From the NCBI GenBank assembly GCA_902384525.1, contig CABMCA010000089.1, positions 1 to 64,000 of the forward strand: a stretch of DNA of 64,000 nt. The letters are read 5' to 3'. This document shows positions 36,829 through 46,639 of this stretch, one piece after another (position 1 is the stretch's first letter; each line of letters begins with the position of its first letter). The notes under the pieces were generated by a model that was given only the letters and a program-made list of their open reading frames with translations, did not search any database and was not told where the DNA came from. A program made the position numbers and the translations under genes. This DNA is from an uncultured archaeon (GTDB lineage Archaea; Halobacteriota; Methanosarcinia; Methanosarcinales; Methanoperedenaceae).

Positions 36829-38164
36829 GATGTTTTTTAATTCCTGAGTGTTTAATAGAGTGTTTAATATCTACTTTTAAACTATTTAAATCTGATGAAA
36901 AACAATAAATTGTATATATAAAGAGGATTAGGTTAATCCCGGCTATTAGAGGTATTAAGAATTGACGATTCGCAAATGCAATACCTGTTTTTGATTCCTC
37001 CAGAACAAAGTGCAGGTTGAACAAAAAAGTTATTGTTGCTGATAAATACACATAAGAAAGACGCCTGTCAAGGGCCATTGCAACTGCAAGCGGAGCAAAA
37101 AGAGAAAAGAGATACCTTTCATGTATCCGGGTAAATAACATAAAAAACCCGAAAAATAATATTGCTGAGGCAATATATATCGATCTGTCGTCTTTTCGTT
37201 CCGTGATAATATACGCCACATAAATAAAAAGCAAGCTGAATAAGAGATATCCCCATAATCGATATGTCAAAAACAGGAACATCTTATTATCAGGCTGGAA
37301 CAGACCTCCGAAAGCCCATATATTCAAAGCATTTAAAGAATTAAACGGATATTGGGTATATGATGAAAAATATAGCCTGAACAATTCAAAAATCGACGTA
37401 TGCAGATAGAAAGGCAATGCTACGAGCACAAATACAGTAAATGATGCAATTGATACTTTTACAAATGTAAGTAGTGAATGTTTTTTCAGCATTATCAGGG
37501 CAAAAAGAGGAACAAGTACAAGACTCTGGGGTTTGGTCAAGATCCCCAGTGCAAGAGAAGTTCCTGCAATCATCGGCTTTCCTGAGACAAATTCCATAAG
37601 AGCAAACATTAAAAACAGCGTGTAAACTGAATCCACCTGCCCCCATATTGCAGAGTTGTAGATGATAGCAGGATTGAATGCATAAACTGTCATGCATAGG
37701 ATTGCCAGCCTGAAACTTCCATATTTCCTTACGATCAAAAATATCAATAAAGCAGTTGCAATATCAGCTATTATAGCAGGAGTTTTTAGTAAAATTGTAA
37801 AAACAGGGGATTGGATATCAAAGGATGAAGATATGAATAATTCATAAAATGCTCCTACTGCCCATAGAATATAGATGTATAATGGGGGATAATCGGACTT
37901 TACACCATGATAGAAATCAGAAATTCCTGTAAAGTGAATTCCACGACTCCATGTCCTGAACAGTGAAATATCAAATTCAAATCCTTCTAACTTAGATAGA
38001 TACATCCGCACAAGGAAGGCAAAAAATAAAATAAAGGCAACTGATATATATTGATTTCTTGTAATGCTAAACCAGGTGTTGATCTTTGATTTAATATCTT
38101 TTCCAGTGATCTGGAAAGGTTTGAGAGTTATGGAACCATCCCCAACGTTTAATTGTGAAACCAA
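36821..38164 (-). CDS. Multi-pass membrane glycosyltransferase (GT-C fold)
   Basis: 447 residues with about ten to twelve membrane helices. A loop after the first helix (EGFEFDISLFRTWSRG, then YPPLYIYILW) has the Asp-containing pattern of GT-C enzymes such as mannosyltransferases (PMT/GT87-like). YNSAIWGQVDSVYTLF and FTRIHERYLFSLFAP are typical later motifs. Such enzymes transfer a sugar from a polyprenyl-phosphate donor on the outer face of the membrane, for example in protein or lipid glycosylation. It begins at a TTG codon. The substrate is not known. Confidence 0.78.
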   Translation of the reverse strand: MVSQLNVGDGSITLKPFQITGKDIKSKINTWFSITRNQYISVAFILFFAFLVRMYLSKLEGFEFDISLFRTWSRGIHFTGISDFYHGVKSDYPPLYIYILWAVGAFYELFISSSFDIQSPVFTILLKTPAIIADIATALLIFLIVRKYGSFRLAILCMTVYAFNPAIIYNSAIWGQVDSVYTLFLMFALMEFVSGKPMIAGTSLALGILTKPQSLVLVPLFALIMLKKHSLLTFVKVSIASFTVFVLVALPFYLHTSIFELFRLYFSSYTQYPFNSLNALNIWAFGGLFQPDNKMFLFLTYRLWGYLLFSLLFIYVAYIITERKDDRSIYIASAILFFGFFMLFTRIHERYLFSLFAPLAVAMALDRRLSYVYLSATITFLFNLHFVLEESKTGIAFANRQFLIPLIAGINLILFIYTIYCFSSDLNSLKVDIKHSIKHSGIKKHHE

Positions 38165-38237
38165 TATTTATGATTTTCCATGGTTCTTCCGGAAACAATA
38201 GTTTGATACCCACACCAGAGAATCATAAGTGACAATT

Positions 38238-39281
38238 ATGGGTGACATAAAAAATCTTCTGGAACGGTTATCGAACGCTCACGGGGTTTCGGGATATGAA
38301 AATAATATCCGGAAAATCATCGAGGATGAGATATGGCCTTTTGTGGATAAGATCAGGACCGATAAAATGGGAAATCTTCTGGCCACAAAAAACGGCGGAT
38401 CTCCCGAATTGATGCTTGCCGCCCATATGGATGAGATCGGGCTTATGGTAAAATATGTCGATGAAAAAGGCTTTATCTATTTTACAACAACTGGCGGCTG
38501 GTTTGACCAGACCCTTCTTAACCAGAGAATGATACTGCATACAGTGAATGGTCCTATTTATGGCGTCATAGGTTCAAAGCCCCCACATGCTATGAAAAAG
38601 GAAGAAACCAAAAAACCGGTTAAAGCCGAAGATATGTTCATAGATATAGGGGCAACAAGTAAAGAAAATGCTGAAAAATCCGGTGTATTCCCCGGAACAC
38701 CCATCACATCAGATATGGAATTCAAGTCACTCTGTAATGACTTTGTCACAGGTAAGGCTCTTGATGACCGTGGAGGCTGCGTTGTACTGATCGAGGCAAT
38801 GAAGCGGATAAAGGATACAAAGGCCACCATACATGCTGTTTTTACAGTACAGGAAGAAGTCGGCCTCAAGGGCGGCCGTACTTCTGCTTTTGGGCTTGAC
38901 CCCGATGTTGCGCTTGTGTCAGAAGTCACATTCACCGGAGATCATCCCGGGATCGAGAAAAAAGATTCAGCTCTTGAAATCGGTAAAGGGCCTGTTATCA
39001 CAGTAAGTGATGCCGAAGGACGCGGAATAATCGTATCCGAACCTGTATTGAAGTGGTTAAAAAATGCAGCCGTGAATATTCCATATCAGTTAAAGGTGGG
39101 TTCAGGGGGACAAACCGATGCTTCTATCATACACCTTACCAGGGAAGGGATACCAACAGGCGTGATCAGCATACCATCAAGATATATCCATACCCCTGTA
39201 AACGTATTGAACATGAATGATCTTGAAAACAGTGTAAAACTTATAGTACGGGCAGTGGAAAAGGTCGATCAATTCTTTTAA
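38238..39281 (+). CDS. M42-family metallo-aminopeptidase
   Basis: 347 residues from the ATG at 38238; the start at 38229 adds three residues. Metal ligands are spread as in M42: LAAHMDEIGL, KALDDRGGC, QEEVGLKG, and the final ligand near IPSRYIHTPVN. The GGQTDASIIH motif also belongs to the family. These enzymes form dodecameric tetrahedral shells that trim peptides released by the proteasome in archaea; some members were misnamed endoglucanases. It is cytoplasmic. The proteasome alpha gene lies at 61829. Confidence 0.9.
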   Translation: MGDIKNLLERLSNAHGVSGYENNIRKIIEDEIWPFVDKIRTDKMGNLLATKNGGSPELMLAAHMDEIGLMVKYVDEKGFIYFTTTGGWFDQTLLNQRMILHTVNGPIYGVIGSKPPHAMKKEETKKPVKAEDMFIDIGATSKENAEKSGVFPGTPITSDMEFKSLCNDFVTGKALDDRGGCVVLIEAMKRIKDTKATIHAVFTVQEEVGLKGGRTSAFGLDPDVALVSEVTFTGDHPGIEKKDSALEIGKGPVITVSDAEGRGIIVSEPVLKWLKNAAVNIPYQLKVGSGGQTDASIIHLTREGIPTGVISIPSRYIHTPVNVLNMNDLENSVKLIVRAVEKVDQFF

Positions 39282-39400
39282 AAAAAATATTCCTGCATCT
39301 TCGAATTCAATAAAACAACCATTAAATACCCCACCCGTAAGCTATATCCATGTTAGTGCCAGATTGTTTGAATGTTCAAAAAAATACCTGGAAAAAGAAA

Positions 39401-40438
39401 ATGACTGATGAGAAAGTTGCAGCTTACATAAAAAAATGCCTTGATGCAGGAAGGATGGAAGAAGCAATAGATACCTCCAGAGTTACAGGCACGCCGCTTT
39501 CAAAAGAAGAACTTGATGGATATATCAGGAAATATCTTGAGAACGGGTGGGTGCAAAAAGCAATCGATGGGGCAAAAGCAGCAGGTATAGAGCTTTCCAA
39601 GGATGTACTTTCAGGATATGTTGATAAATATCTGGAGAAAGAAAAAATTTATTCTGCGGTGGATGCTTCAAGAATAATCGGAATACCTCTTCCAAAGGAG
39701 AAGATCGCTGTTATCGCAAAAGAATGCCTGCGCAAAGGAAAGATCGCATCTGCTCTTGAAGCCTATAAGATCATTAAAGAAAAACCACCTGAAGAGGAGC
39801 TTATTATTTGCGGCAACATATGTTTCAAAGACGGCTTGCTTGCAGATGGCCTGGAGGCATACAAGTTAGCTAATAAGACCCCGCCTGAAGATGAACTGGT
39901 TATCTGCGGTAACGTTTGTTTCAACATTGGACAGGTAACATCCGGCCTTGATGCTTACAAACTGGCAAATAAAACTCCAACAAAAGAAATACTTCGTATT
40001 TGCGGTGAGGCATGTCTTCTTGAACAACGCAATGATGATGCAAGAAAAGCTTTTGTGGCAGCGCAGAAAGTTGAAGAAATGATTTACTCAAGAACCATTG
40101 ATGTCAGGGAAATCTCTCTTGAAGAGTTAAAAAAATTAAAAATTGATATATCAAAAAAAGATTTGACATGTCCGGATTGTGAAAACAGGACTAACATAAA
40201 GGAAAGATATTTTGAAGTTTCAAGATGCCCTGAAAATAAAGAAGATGAAGAAGAGCTTCATAAAATCATGAAATTACAATATGGAGTTGAGAATTTTTAT
40301 ATTGAGCTCGATGTTCTGGGGAATGGAAGAGGCTTAATCAGCTCAAGCATATGCGGGAATTGCGGGTCGAATAATATTGTTTTAAGTTCTGATGATGAGA
40401 TAGGGTATACGGAGATAAAAGCCAGGAAAAAGGAGTAA
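39401..40438 (+). CDS. Helical-repeat protein with C-terminal zinc ribbon
   Basis: About 345 residues from the ATG at 39401 (MTDEKVAAY), which has GGAAAAAG upstream; a start at 39350 is possible. At least six degenerate repeats of about 33 residues run from the N-terminus to about residue 230: [19 protein letters not shown], then [19 protein letters not shown] and [19 protein letters not shown] occurring twice. This is a solenoid of TPR/PPR-like helical pairs. The C-terminal part has Cys pairs (CPDC and CGNC) that would make a zinc ribbon. Family and partner are unknown. It is followed by the SdhA-like gene after 43 bases. Confidence 0.65.
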   Translation: MTDEKVAAYIKKCLDAGRMEEAIDTSRVTGTPLSKEELDGYIRKYLENGWVQKAIDGAKAAGIELSKDVLSGYVDKYLEKEKIYSAVDASRIIGIPLPKEKIAVIAKECLRKGKIASALEAYKIIKEKPPEEELIICGNICFKDGLLADGLEAYKLANKTPPEDELVICGNVCFNIGQVTSGLDAYKLANKTPTKEILRICGEACLLEQRNDDARKAFVAAQKVEEMIYSRTIDVREISLEELKKLKIDISKKDLTCPDCENRTNIKERYFEVSRCPENKEDEEELHKIMKLQYGVENFYIELDVLGNGRGLISSSICGNCGSNNIVLSSDDEIGYTEIKARKKE

Positions 40439-40481
40439 AACAACATTTATTTCTTCCCGCATACCTTTGTATAATATAATT

Positions 40482-42155
40482 ATGTTCCAGCACGATATTA
40501 TCATAGTTGGGGGAGGACTTTCCGGATTACGTGCTGCATTATCTGTAAAATCAGCTGATGTAGCCGTTATATCAAAAGTCCATCCCCTGCGTTCACATTC
40601 AATTGCTGCACAGGGTGGAATAAACGCTGTGCTTGCAACTAATGACAGATGGGAAGACCATGTCTTTGACACTATTAAAGGCAGTGATTATCTTGCTGAC
40701 CAGGATGCTGTAGAGGTACTTTGCAGGGATGCACCGGGGCGCGTCATTGAGATGGAACACTGGGGAACGCTTTTTTCAAGAACAGATGGCGGCAGGATCG
40801 CCCAGCGTCCCTTCGGAGGCGCAGGATTTCCAAGGACTGTGTATGCAGAAGACAGGACAGGCCATCACTTGCTGCATACCATGTATGAACAGGCGCTAAA
40901 GAAAGGCATCAAGTTCTATGATGAATGGCTCATAACCCGCCTTGTGGTTGATAAAGGGAGGTGTTGCGGGGTCACAGGATATAATATTCCAGATGGGATG
41001 GTTGAGGGTTTTAAGGCAAAGGCTGTGATCTTTGCAACAGGAGGTTACGGGAGAATATATAAACATTCCACAAATTCAGTAATTAACACAGGATTTGGCT
41101 GCGCCGTAGCATATCGGGCAGGAGCGCCGCTTGAAGATATGGAATTTGTGCAGTTCCATCCTACTACCCTTTTCGGCACCAATATCCTTATTACAGAAGG
41201 AGCGCGTGGCGAAGGGGGGTTTCTTGTGAACAGGGGAGGGGAGCGGTTCATGAAGCGGTATTCACCGCATCAGCTCGACCTTGCGCCAAGAGATATCGTT
41301 GCGCGCGCAATTCAAACAGAGATTAACGAAGGCCGGGGATTTGAGGGTGGATATGTGCATCTTGACCTCACACATCTTGGGGAAGAAAAGATAAATGAGC
41401 GCCTGCCAGGGATCAGGCAGATAGCGATTGATTTTGCTAATATCGATCCTGTCAAAAAACCAATCCCGATCAGGCCGGGGCAGCATTATTCTATGGGAGG
41501 CATTGCCTCAAATAAGGACTGTGAAACATCGATATCCGGATTCTATGTGTGCGGGGAATGTTCCTGCATCAGTGTACATGGAGCGAACAGGCTTGGAGGG
41601 AATTCGCTTCTTGAGACTCTTGTTTTCGGCAGGATCGCAGGAGAAAATGCGGAAAAATACGTAAATTCGAATGGTGCTGGGGAAAAAGAAATGATCGACA
41701 GGGCAACAGAGGATGAAAAGAAAAAAATATCAGGGTTATTAGAGCATAAAGTTGGTGAGGAATTCTTCAGGATACGGGATGAACTCAAAACCATCCTTGA
41801 TGAAAAATCAGGAATATTCCGGATAGAGTTGGATTTGACAATCGCACTTGATAAGATCAGGGAACTCAAAATGCGTTACAAGAATGTGTATGTCCGGAAT
41901 AAAGGCACTATTTTTAACCAGGAACTTGTAAACGTGATCGAGCTTGAGGGAATGCTGGATGTTGCCGAGGCCATATGTCTGGGAGCGAAAGCCCGCAAGG
42001 AAAGCCGCGGTTCTCATTTTCGCCTGGATTATCCGATAAGGGATGATGCCAATTGGCTGAAACACACGCTTGTTACATTCGCGCCAGAGGGCGCGCAAAT
42101 TGATTATAAACCTGTAAATATCAAGATTTTCCAGCCAAAACCAAGGGAATATTAA
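40482..42155 (+). CDS. sdhA: Succinate dehydrogenase / fumarate reductase flavoprotein subunit
   Basis: 557 residues from the ATG at 40482; the TTG at 40467 is less likely. The FAD-binding start is [16 protein letters not shown], and [13 protein letters not shown] holds the His that links covalently to FAD. Substrate-site residues are seen in [18 protein letters not shown] and GQHYSMGGI, and the late [11 protein letters not shown] with [11 protein letters not shown] is typical of SdhA/FrdA rather than L-aspartate oxidase. No iron-sulphur or membrane subunit gene lies next to it, so its partners must be elsewhere, or it works as a soluble fumarate reductase like methanogen TfrA. It catalyses succinate-fumarate conversion. 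Confidence 0.88.
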   Translation: MFQHDIIIVGGGLSGLRAALSVKSADVAVISKVHPLRSHSIAAQGGINAVLATNDRWEDHVFDTIKGSDYLADQDAVEVLCRDAPGRVIEMEHWGTLFSRTDGGRIAQRPFGGAGFPRTVYAEDRTGHHLLHTMYEQALKKGIKFYDEWLITRLVVDKGRCCGVTGYNIPDGMVEGFKAKAVIFATGGYGRIYKHSTNSVINTGFGCAVAYRAGAPLEDMEFVQFHPTTLFGTNILITEGARGEGGFLVNRGGERFMKRYSPHQLDLAPRDIVARAIQTEINEGRGFEGGYVHLDLTHLGEEKINERLPGIRQIAIDFANIDPVKKPIPIRPGQHYSMGGIASNKDCETSISGFYVCGECSCISVHGANRLGGNSLLETLVFGRIAGENAEKYVNSNGAGEKEMIDRATEDEKKKISGLLEHKVGEEFFRIRDELKTILDEKSGIFRIELDLTIALDKIRELKMRYKNVYVRNKGTIFNQELVNVIELEGMLDVAEAICLGAKARKESRGSHFRLDYPIRDDANWLKHTLVTFAPEGAQIDYKPVNIKIFQPKPREY

Positions 42156-42158
42156 GGG

Positions 42159-42605
42159 TTAATTTTTCATCGCATCGTTAAAAACCTTCTTATGATGTGG
42201 GATCATATCTTCAGGCGCACTTTTAAAATGCTTCAGTTCAGTATTATCCGGATTTGGGGCAATAGTCCCGCCTACGATCTTAACAATATGCGCAAGTGCG
42301 ATCATATGCCCTCGTGGATCGTCATTTATGTATTCATAGACGCCAAGCAATTTCACGACCTCAACATCAGCACCGGTTTCACGTTTTGCAACCCTTTTTA
42401 CTGCATCTGATATTTTCTCGTTGTAGTGCACAAATCCGCCAGTCAGATGCCACATTCCGCGAAAAGGCTCAGTATTGCGCTTTCCAAGCAGTATACTGTT
42501 CTCGTTTTTTACAATTACCTCAACAATCGTAGTCGTTACAATTTTCAGCACTCTGTCAAACTCTTTTTGTGAGAGGTTGGGTATTGATTTAACTTGGGTT
42601 TCCAT
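42159..42605 (-). CDS. Nudix hydrolase with an altered Nudix box (GDP-mannose hydrolase-like)
   Basis: 148 residues from the ATG at 42605 (METQVKS), chosen for GGGAGTTG upstream and because the extra 39 residues of the longer ORF look unprotein-like. The Nudix box reads GGFVHYNEKISDAVKRVAKR, then ETGAD. The usual REUxEExGU is replaced by RVAKRETGA, losing two of the usual acidic residues. A similar change is known in GDP-mannose mannosyl hydrolases, which cleave sugar rather than diphosphate. The substrate is probably a nucleotide-sugar, but that is inference. It is convergent with sdhA, with four bases between the stops. Confidence 0.7.
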   Translation of the reverse strand: METQVKSIPNLSQKEFDRVLKIVTTTIVEVIVKNENSILLGKRNTEPFRGMWHLTGGFVHYNEKISDAVKRVAKRETGADVEVVKLLGVYEYINDDPRGHMIALAHIVKIVGGTIAPNPDNTELKHFKSAPEDMIPHHKKVFNDAMKN

Positions 42606-42720
42606 AAAATTCAACTCCCTTTTAGTTACAATAAAGAAAAATCTTCTGGAAATAATATTGATCATTACATCTTTCACCTTGAAGATAATTATAAATATCC
42701 ATCCGTACCAGCTTGTTGTC

Positions 42721-43217
42721 ATGAACGATTACTGGGGTGTCCCTGAAAAAGAATACGAAATATCTATCCTGCAATTCGCAAAACAACAATTATCAGATAG
42801 TGGTTATTGTGTGCTTAGCGAACAGGTGGAAGTATGCAGCGGCGCAGGGGCACTTACCTTACTGCAATAATAAAAACAGACAGTGGACTCTTTGGATTAT
42901 ATATTCACGATGGTCCGAGGCAGCGGAAAAAAAGAGGAGCGCCCATTCTCAGGGTGCTCGGGTTATTACCGGAAATGAAAAAAGTTGAAGACCTCAGGAA
43001 GTTTGTAATAACACACCAGGATGATTTTCATATAATCCTGGCACCTGAAAATACGGATTTAAAAGATAAAGCAGAAAAAGACCTTCTTCAAACCTACTCT
43101 ATTTTATATGATTCAATAATCAGGGATCTTTATGAAACCGATATAAGCAGTGCAGCAGATGTATTGAGAGTGAGGCTTCGAAAAGAAAATCAAGGATCCT
43201 GCGCTTCATGTGAATAA
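42721..43217 (+). pseudogene. Hypothetical protein split by a frameshift
   Basis: An ATG at 42721 starts MNDYWGVPEKEYEISILQFA and ends at 42870 with CSGAGALTLLQ. A second frame, open from the ATG at 42834, continues RRRGTYLTAIIKTDSGLFGL to a stop at 43217. Adding one base in GAAGTATGCAG (about 42830) would join them as SEQVEVMQRRRGTYLTAI, a plausible beta-strand run, giving about 165 residues. Alternatively they could be two overlapping coupled genes. The C-terminus ends CASCE. Family not recognised; divergent from the Nudix gene. Confidence 0.45.
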
Positions 43218-43222
43218 AGTAA

Positions 43223-44044
43223 TTAATAAATATCGAGTACGATCTTGATTTTGTCGCCCTTAGATAACGGTTTATCACCATATTTTTCCGGGATCAACTT
43301 TATTCTGGGCTCATTGAAAGATAAACAAAAGGCAATTCCGGAACATTTTACCGATTTATTTTCTTTTGTTATTTGAAGAAGAGAAACTTCCGGGCGGAAA
43401 AATCCTTCTGGTTTGACCACACCAAAAAAATGGTCTTCCCCATTTGAGCTTATATAGCCATCAATAAACCCCCCATCAATTGCGAATCCTCCGATCATCC
43501 CACAGGTCTGGAATGGGGCATAAAGGAGAGAATAATTCTCATTTACCTCTTCAACAACACACTCAAATTCCACTGTTTTTCCATCAGGAAGGCTTCTCCA
43601 TTCAATATTTGGCGAAAGTTCATGATCATTCGATGCCCGCAAATAATTACAGGCATCCCTGACCTCGACATGCATTACAGGATCATTCCAGAAAATAAAA
43701 TATCCATTCTTGATAAATGTCCCTATGCGTTCGCCAATTGATATTTCCTCGCCGATTGAAATGTCTGGTTCTATATGGATTATTTTAACAACATATTTTC
43801 CCTGTCGTATCGCTATAAGATATTCTTTGGAATCCCTGTCTTTAAAAGGGGTAGGCGTATCAAAACTCCGGATATCGATTACCTTTCCATCAACCGGAGA
43901 AAGAGCCTCTCCCCCGAAACATCCATAATAAATATCAACCGCACTGTTTGTCTTATGGGCTGCGTAAGGGCTTTTCATGAAGGAAAATTTTGAATTATCG
44001 GGTGCATAAATATCTACTTCATCATGCCCTGCAATTTTTTTCAT
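43223..44044 (-). CDS. Cytosolic M23-peptidase-like protein linked to a radical SAM gene
   Basis: 273 residues, no signal peptide. A lysostaphin/LasA-like core is visible: HKTNSAVDIYYG gives the His and Asp metal ligands, GEALSPVDGKVIDI matches the next strands, and MHVEVRD offers the later His. M23 enzymes normally cut peptidoglycan cross-links outside the cell, which makes a cytoplasmic, archaeal version unusual. The start codon directly abuts the stop of the radical SAM gene (44045-44983), so the two are made together. Beyond about residue 150 the sequence (FQTCGMIGGFAIDGGFIDGY) is not recognised. The role may lie in handling a small molecule or peptide made by the partner. Confidence 0.65.
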   Translation of the reverse strand: MKKIAGHDEVDIYAPDNSKFSFMKSPYAAHKTNSAVDIYYGCFGGEALSPVDGKVIDIRSFDTPTPFKDRDSKEYLIAIRQGKYVVKIIHIEPDISIGEEISIGERIGTFIKNGYFIFWNDPVMHVEVRDACNYLRASNDHELSPNIEWRSLPDGKTVEFECVVEEVNENYSLLYAPFQTCGMIGGFAIDGGFIDGYISSNGEDHFFGVVKPEGFFRPEVSLLQITKENKSVKCSGIAFCLSFNEPRIKLIPEKYGDKPLSKGDKIKIVLDIY

Positions 44045-44983
44045 CTAAACTCCATAAGAACAGCACATTTTTGGTATCTCAATGATGTTCAAACCTATAT
44101 CCTGCCCGGTCTTATAGGCGCTTCTTGATGGAACAGCCGTCCTGTCAATTCCGCCCAGTACCGCGTACTTATCAAGCATTGAACGGTATCGCCCCCCAGG
44201 GCGCACGCAGCTCAATGACAGGGGCACATCAAACATTTCCCGTGCTTTTGTTATTACCTTTACCACATCCTCAATTCCAGGAGGCGCTGCATCTTGCGAT
44301 GCTGTCCCTTTTGTGGGTATGAATACAACTATCACTACCACATTTGGATCAAATTTCCTGGCGATCTCAAGTGCTCTTATTTCCCCTTTTAATTCACCGT
44401 TATGGAGTCCCACAATGATATGCGGCGCAATCCTTATCCCGAAGGAAGACAGGTGCGATAATGTATTTTCATAATCCTGTACCGTCGCGGAAAGGCCGAG
44501 GATATCATGTATGGTCTCATCATCCCCGATAACATCAACAAGCGCCATGTCAAGATATTTTGAAAGCAGTTCTGCCTGTCCCCTGTTAACGATCCCGGTG
44601 TGGGCGCTGATCTTAAGATGTGTATCCTTTTTTATTTGTGCGATCTCATCAGCCTGCAAGTATGTGGGAACGCTTCCGTCAGGCAAACTTCCGCCGCTTA
44701 ATAATATTCCATTAGCGCCCATGCCAGCCAGGCGATGTACGCACGATCGAAGTTTGCCATTTGAGCCATCAAGCATATGTGCAAGATAATGTGAATCACA
44801 ATGCTTGCATTTCAAAGAGCATCGGGTTCCGGTCAATGATACCGGTGTAAAAGGCTCCCTGAAAAAAAGCAGGTCGTTGCCGAATAATTCCATCCTTCTG
44901 GTGAAGGATTCATGCATAGCATTTTTTGTTGCGTCGTCGGTGCTGAGGTTATCAATTTCGGCGCAATATTTGTCAAAATGCAT
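44045..44983 (-). CDS. Radical SAM enzyme related to biotin synthase (second copy)
   Basis: 312 residues. CxxxCxxC cluster motif CSLKCKHC; the glycine-rich SAM site is GANGILLSGGSLPDG. VSLTGTRC before the cluster and the C-terminal KMCCSYG, with paired cysteines, match the protein at 34718 in order and spacing, so they are paralogues (PHVCVGIH against PHIIVGLH). Lipoyl synthase partners LipS1 and LipS2 have this pairwise relation, but so do other COG1856-like proteins of unknown role. The start gives MHFDKYCAEI. The M23-like gene follows without a gap. Cytoplasmic. Confidence 0.7.
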   Translation of the reverse strand: MHFDKYCAEIDNLSTDDATKNAMHESFTRRMELFGNDLLFFREPFTPVSLTGTRCSLKCKHCDSHYLAHMLDGSNGKLRSCVHRLAGMGANGILLSGGSLPDGSVPTYLQADEIAQIKKDTHLKISAHTGIVNRGQAELLSKYLDMALVDVIGDDETIHDILGLSATVQDYENTLSHLSSFGIRIAPHIIVGLHNGELKGEIRALEIARKFDPNVVVIVVFIPTKGTASQDAAPPGIEDVVKVITKAREMFDVPLSLSCVRPGGRYRSMLDKYAVLGGIDRTAVPSRSAYKTGQDIGLNIIEIPKMCCSYGV

Positions 44984-45136
44984 ATGTTGCTTATTGGATT
45001 TGCGATATAAAGAGATTATCCCTTTCTTGATTCTTCAAGCAATAGTTCCCACCAAGGCGGGATTTTTAATGAATTTAAAAATATTTTCAACTGACTGCTG
45101 TCCTTAAAAATAAATATTAGGAAAAAGGAAAAAAAT

Positions 45137-46057
45137 TCATTTTTTTTCCTTTGCATATGCTACTAAAGCATCTTTTACCCCATACTTGAATGCCACGACT
45201 ATGGCGACACCCCACGCAATAGGTCCGAGGAATATATAGAAAATATTGGTTTTGATCAACATGGTGTCAAATGCTAATACTATCAATACCAGGAACAAAA
45301 ATCCCCTCATCAAAGGAACGAACATTTCCGAGCCTTCGACATTCATTCCTTTCATTGTTGCCTGCATATAATCCATAATAATGTCGATGGATAAAAATCC
45401 GATTATCAATATCAGGACTCCTGTGAACAGATTAGGAATATAATTTAATACATTTATCAGGAATTCAGTTAGGAATTTAAAACGCAATATCTCTACGGCA
45501 GCCAATATAAATATCAGATAGCCGAACAATTTTATTAAGCCAGAAAGGATACCTGAGACAGATGCGCCGCTTGCTTTCAGGGGTTCTCCCATAGAGCTCT
45601 TCATAATCTTATCATCTACACCCATAGCAACAAGTGTTTTGCGGATAATATCTGCGAGAAAATCAACAATTATCAGACCAATGATCAATACTATCAAAGC
45701 CGTTACTATAAGAGGTATATATGAAATAACCTGGGTGACAAAATCTGTTATAATCTGTATTTTTAGTATATCCAGGATGATAGCAGCAAAAATTATATAA
45801 ATAAATAGCTTGATTGTTGATTCGAAGAATCCTACAGTGTTCATTCCTGCTTTTCTTATTATTCCTCCTAAAGATGTTTTATCAATAAGATTGTCAAGTC
45901 CTATCTTGTCTAAGATCTTAGCCCCGATTTTTCCAATAAATGTTCCCAAAATCCATCCGAGAATTATTAGAACAATTACTGCTACCAATGTTGGTATAAA
46001 TGCAATAAATTGGTCTGCCAGATTGTATAAACTATTTTGTATTCTAGAATCCACCAT
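45137..46057 (-). CDS. Membrane protein with repeated TM-helix domains (MscS-related)
   Basis: 306 residues from the ATG at 46057, which has GGAGTGAG upstream; the GTG at 46066 lies in that site. Two similar units (LVAVIVLIILGWILGTFIGK with LDKIGLDNLID, and LIVLIIGLIIVDFLADIIRK with VAMGVDDKIM) plus a third hydrophobic pair match the conserved TM-helix repeat found in small-conductance mechanosensitive-channel relatives. There is no classical MscS beta domain, so gating function is uncertain. The protein lies in the cytoplasmic membrane. It stands alone, with 66 bases to the Smr-like gene upstream. Confidence 0.75.
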   Translation of the reverse strand: MVDSRIQNSLYNLADQFIAFIPTLVAVIVLIILGWILGTFIGKIGAKILDKIGLDNLIDKTSLGGIIRKAGMNTVGFFESTIKLFIYIIFAAIILDILKIQIITDFVTQVISYIPLIVTALIVLIIGLIIVDFLADIIRKTLVAMGVDDKIMKSSMGEPLKASGASVSGILSGLIKLFGYLIFILAAVEILRFKFLTEFLINVLNYIPNLFTGVLILIIGFLSIDIIMDYMQATMKGMNVEGSEMFVPLMRGFLFLVLIVLAFDTMLIKTNIFYIFLGPIAWGVAIVVAFKYGVKDALVAYAKEKK

Positions 46058-46123
46058 ATAACTCACTCCAATAATACATTGAAGTCAAAGTTATTAAAAG
46101 TTTTTGTCTGGCCACAATTCGGT

Positions 46124-46468
46124 CTAATAATCCTCCAGAGGCATCTCTTTCCACTCCCGCTCCACCGCCACTGAATTCTTCCTGATTTCAAGTATCAAGG
46201 ATTCATCACGGACCCTGGAGCCATTTTTATCGATCCATTTGTCAAGTTCCCCGCTTTTTAACATAGTGCGCAATGCGAACTTGATGCTCCCGCCTTCATT
46301 CTTATTCGTAATATTTGTTGCCCCGTGAATTAATCTCATATGCCTGAACCCATGTTCATAAGCCTCTTTGATCTTTTCACGGGCTGTCATGAGCGCAGTC
46401 CTTGTTGAATAATTATGCAGGTCAACCTCAACACATTTCTTGAAGATATCTACTTCGAACCATGCCAT
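46124..46468 (-). CDS. Smr-domain-like protein
   Basis: 114 residues. The sequence EVDLHNYSTRTALMTAREKI followed by AYEHGFRHMRLIHGATN has the DLH and IHG motifs of the Smr domain (C-terminal domain of MutS2), a nuclease or nucleic-acid binding fold. The GKGxG stretch usual after IHG is replaced by ATNITNKNEGGS, so nuclease activity is doubtful. Single-domain Smr proteins occur in many archaea without known function. It is probably its own unit. Confidence 0.7.
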   Translation of the reverse strand: MAWFEVDIFKKCVEVDLHNYSTRTALMTAREKIKEAYEHGFRHMRLIHGATNITNKNEGGSIKFALRTMLKSGELDKWIDKNGSRVRDESLILEIRKNSVAVEREWKEMPLEDY

Positions 46469-46639
46469 ATGGAGGATAAGATTATACGAGATTTATTTAT
46501 AATTTTGCAAAACTTTAATTATTTTCTGAAATAATTCAAAAATTACTGGTAAATATTCTTGATATTAAAAAAAGAAAAAAAGAAAAAAAGGAAAATCAAT
46601 GAAATCTATTATATTTCACTTCTTTTAATTGCGTATGTT

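Noticed and set aside
36392-36847. 151-residue plus-strand ORF over the LUD gene
   Set aside because: Antisense of a gene with two complete ferredoxin motifs; no independent evidence.
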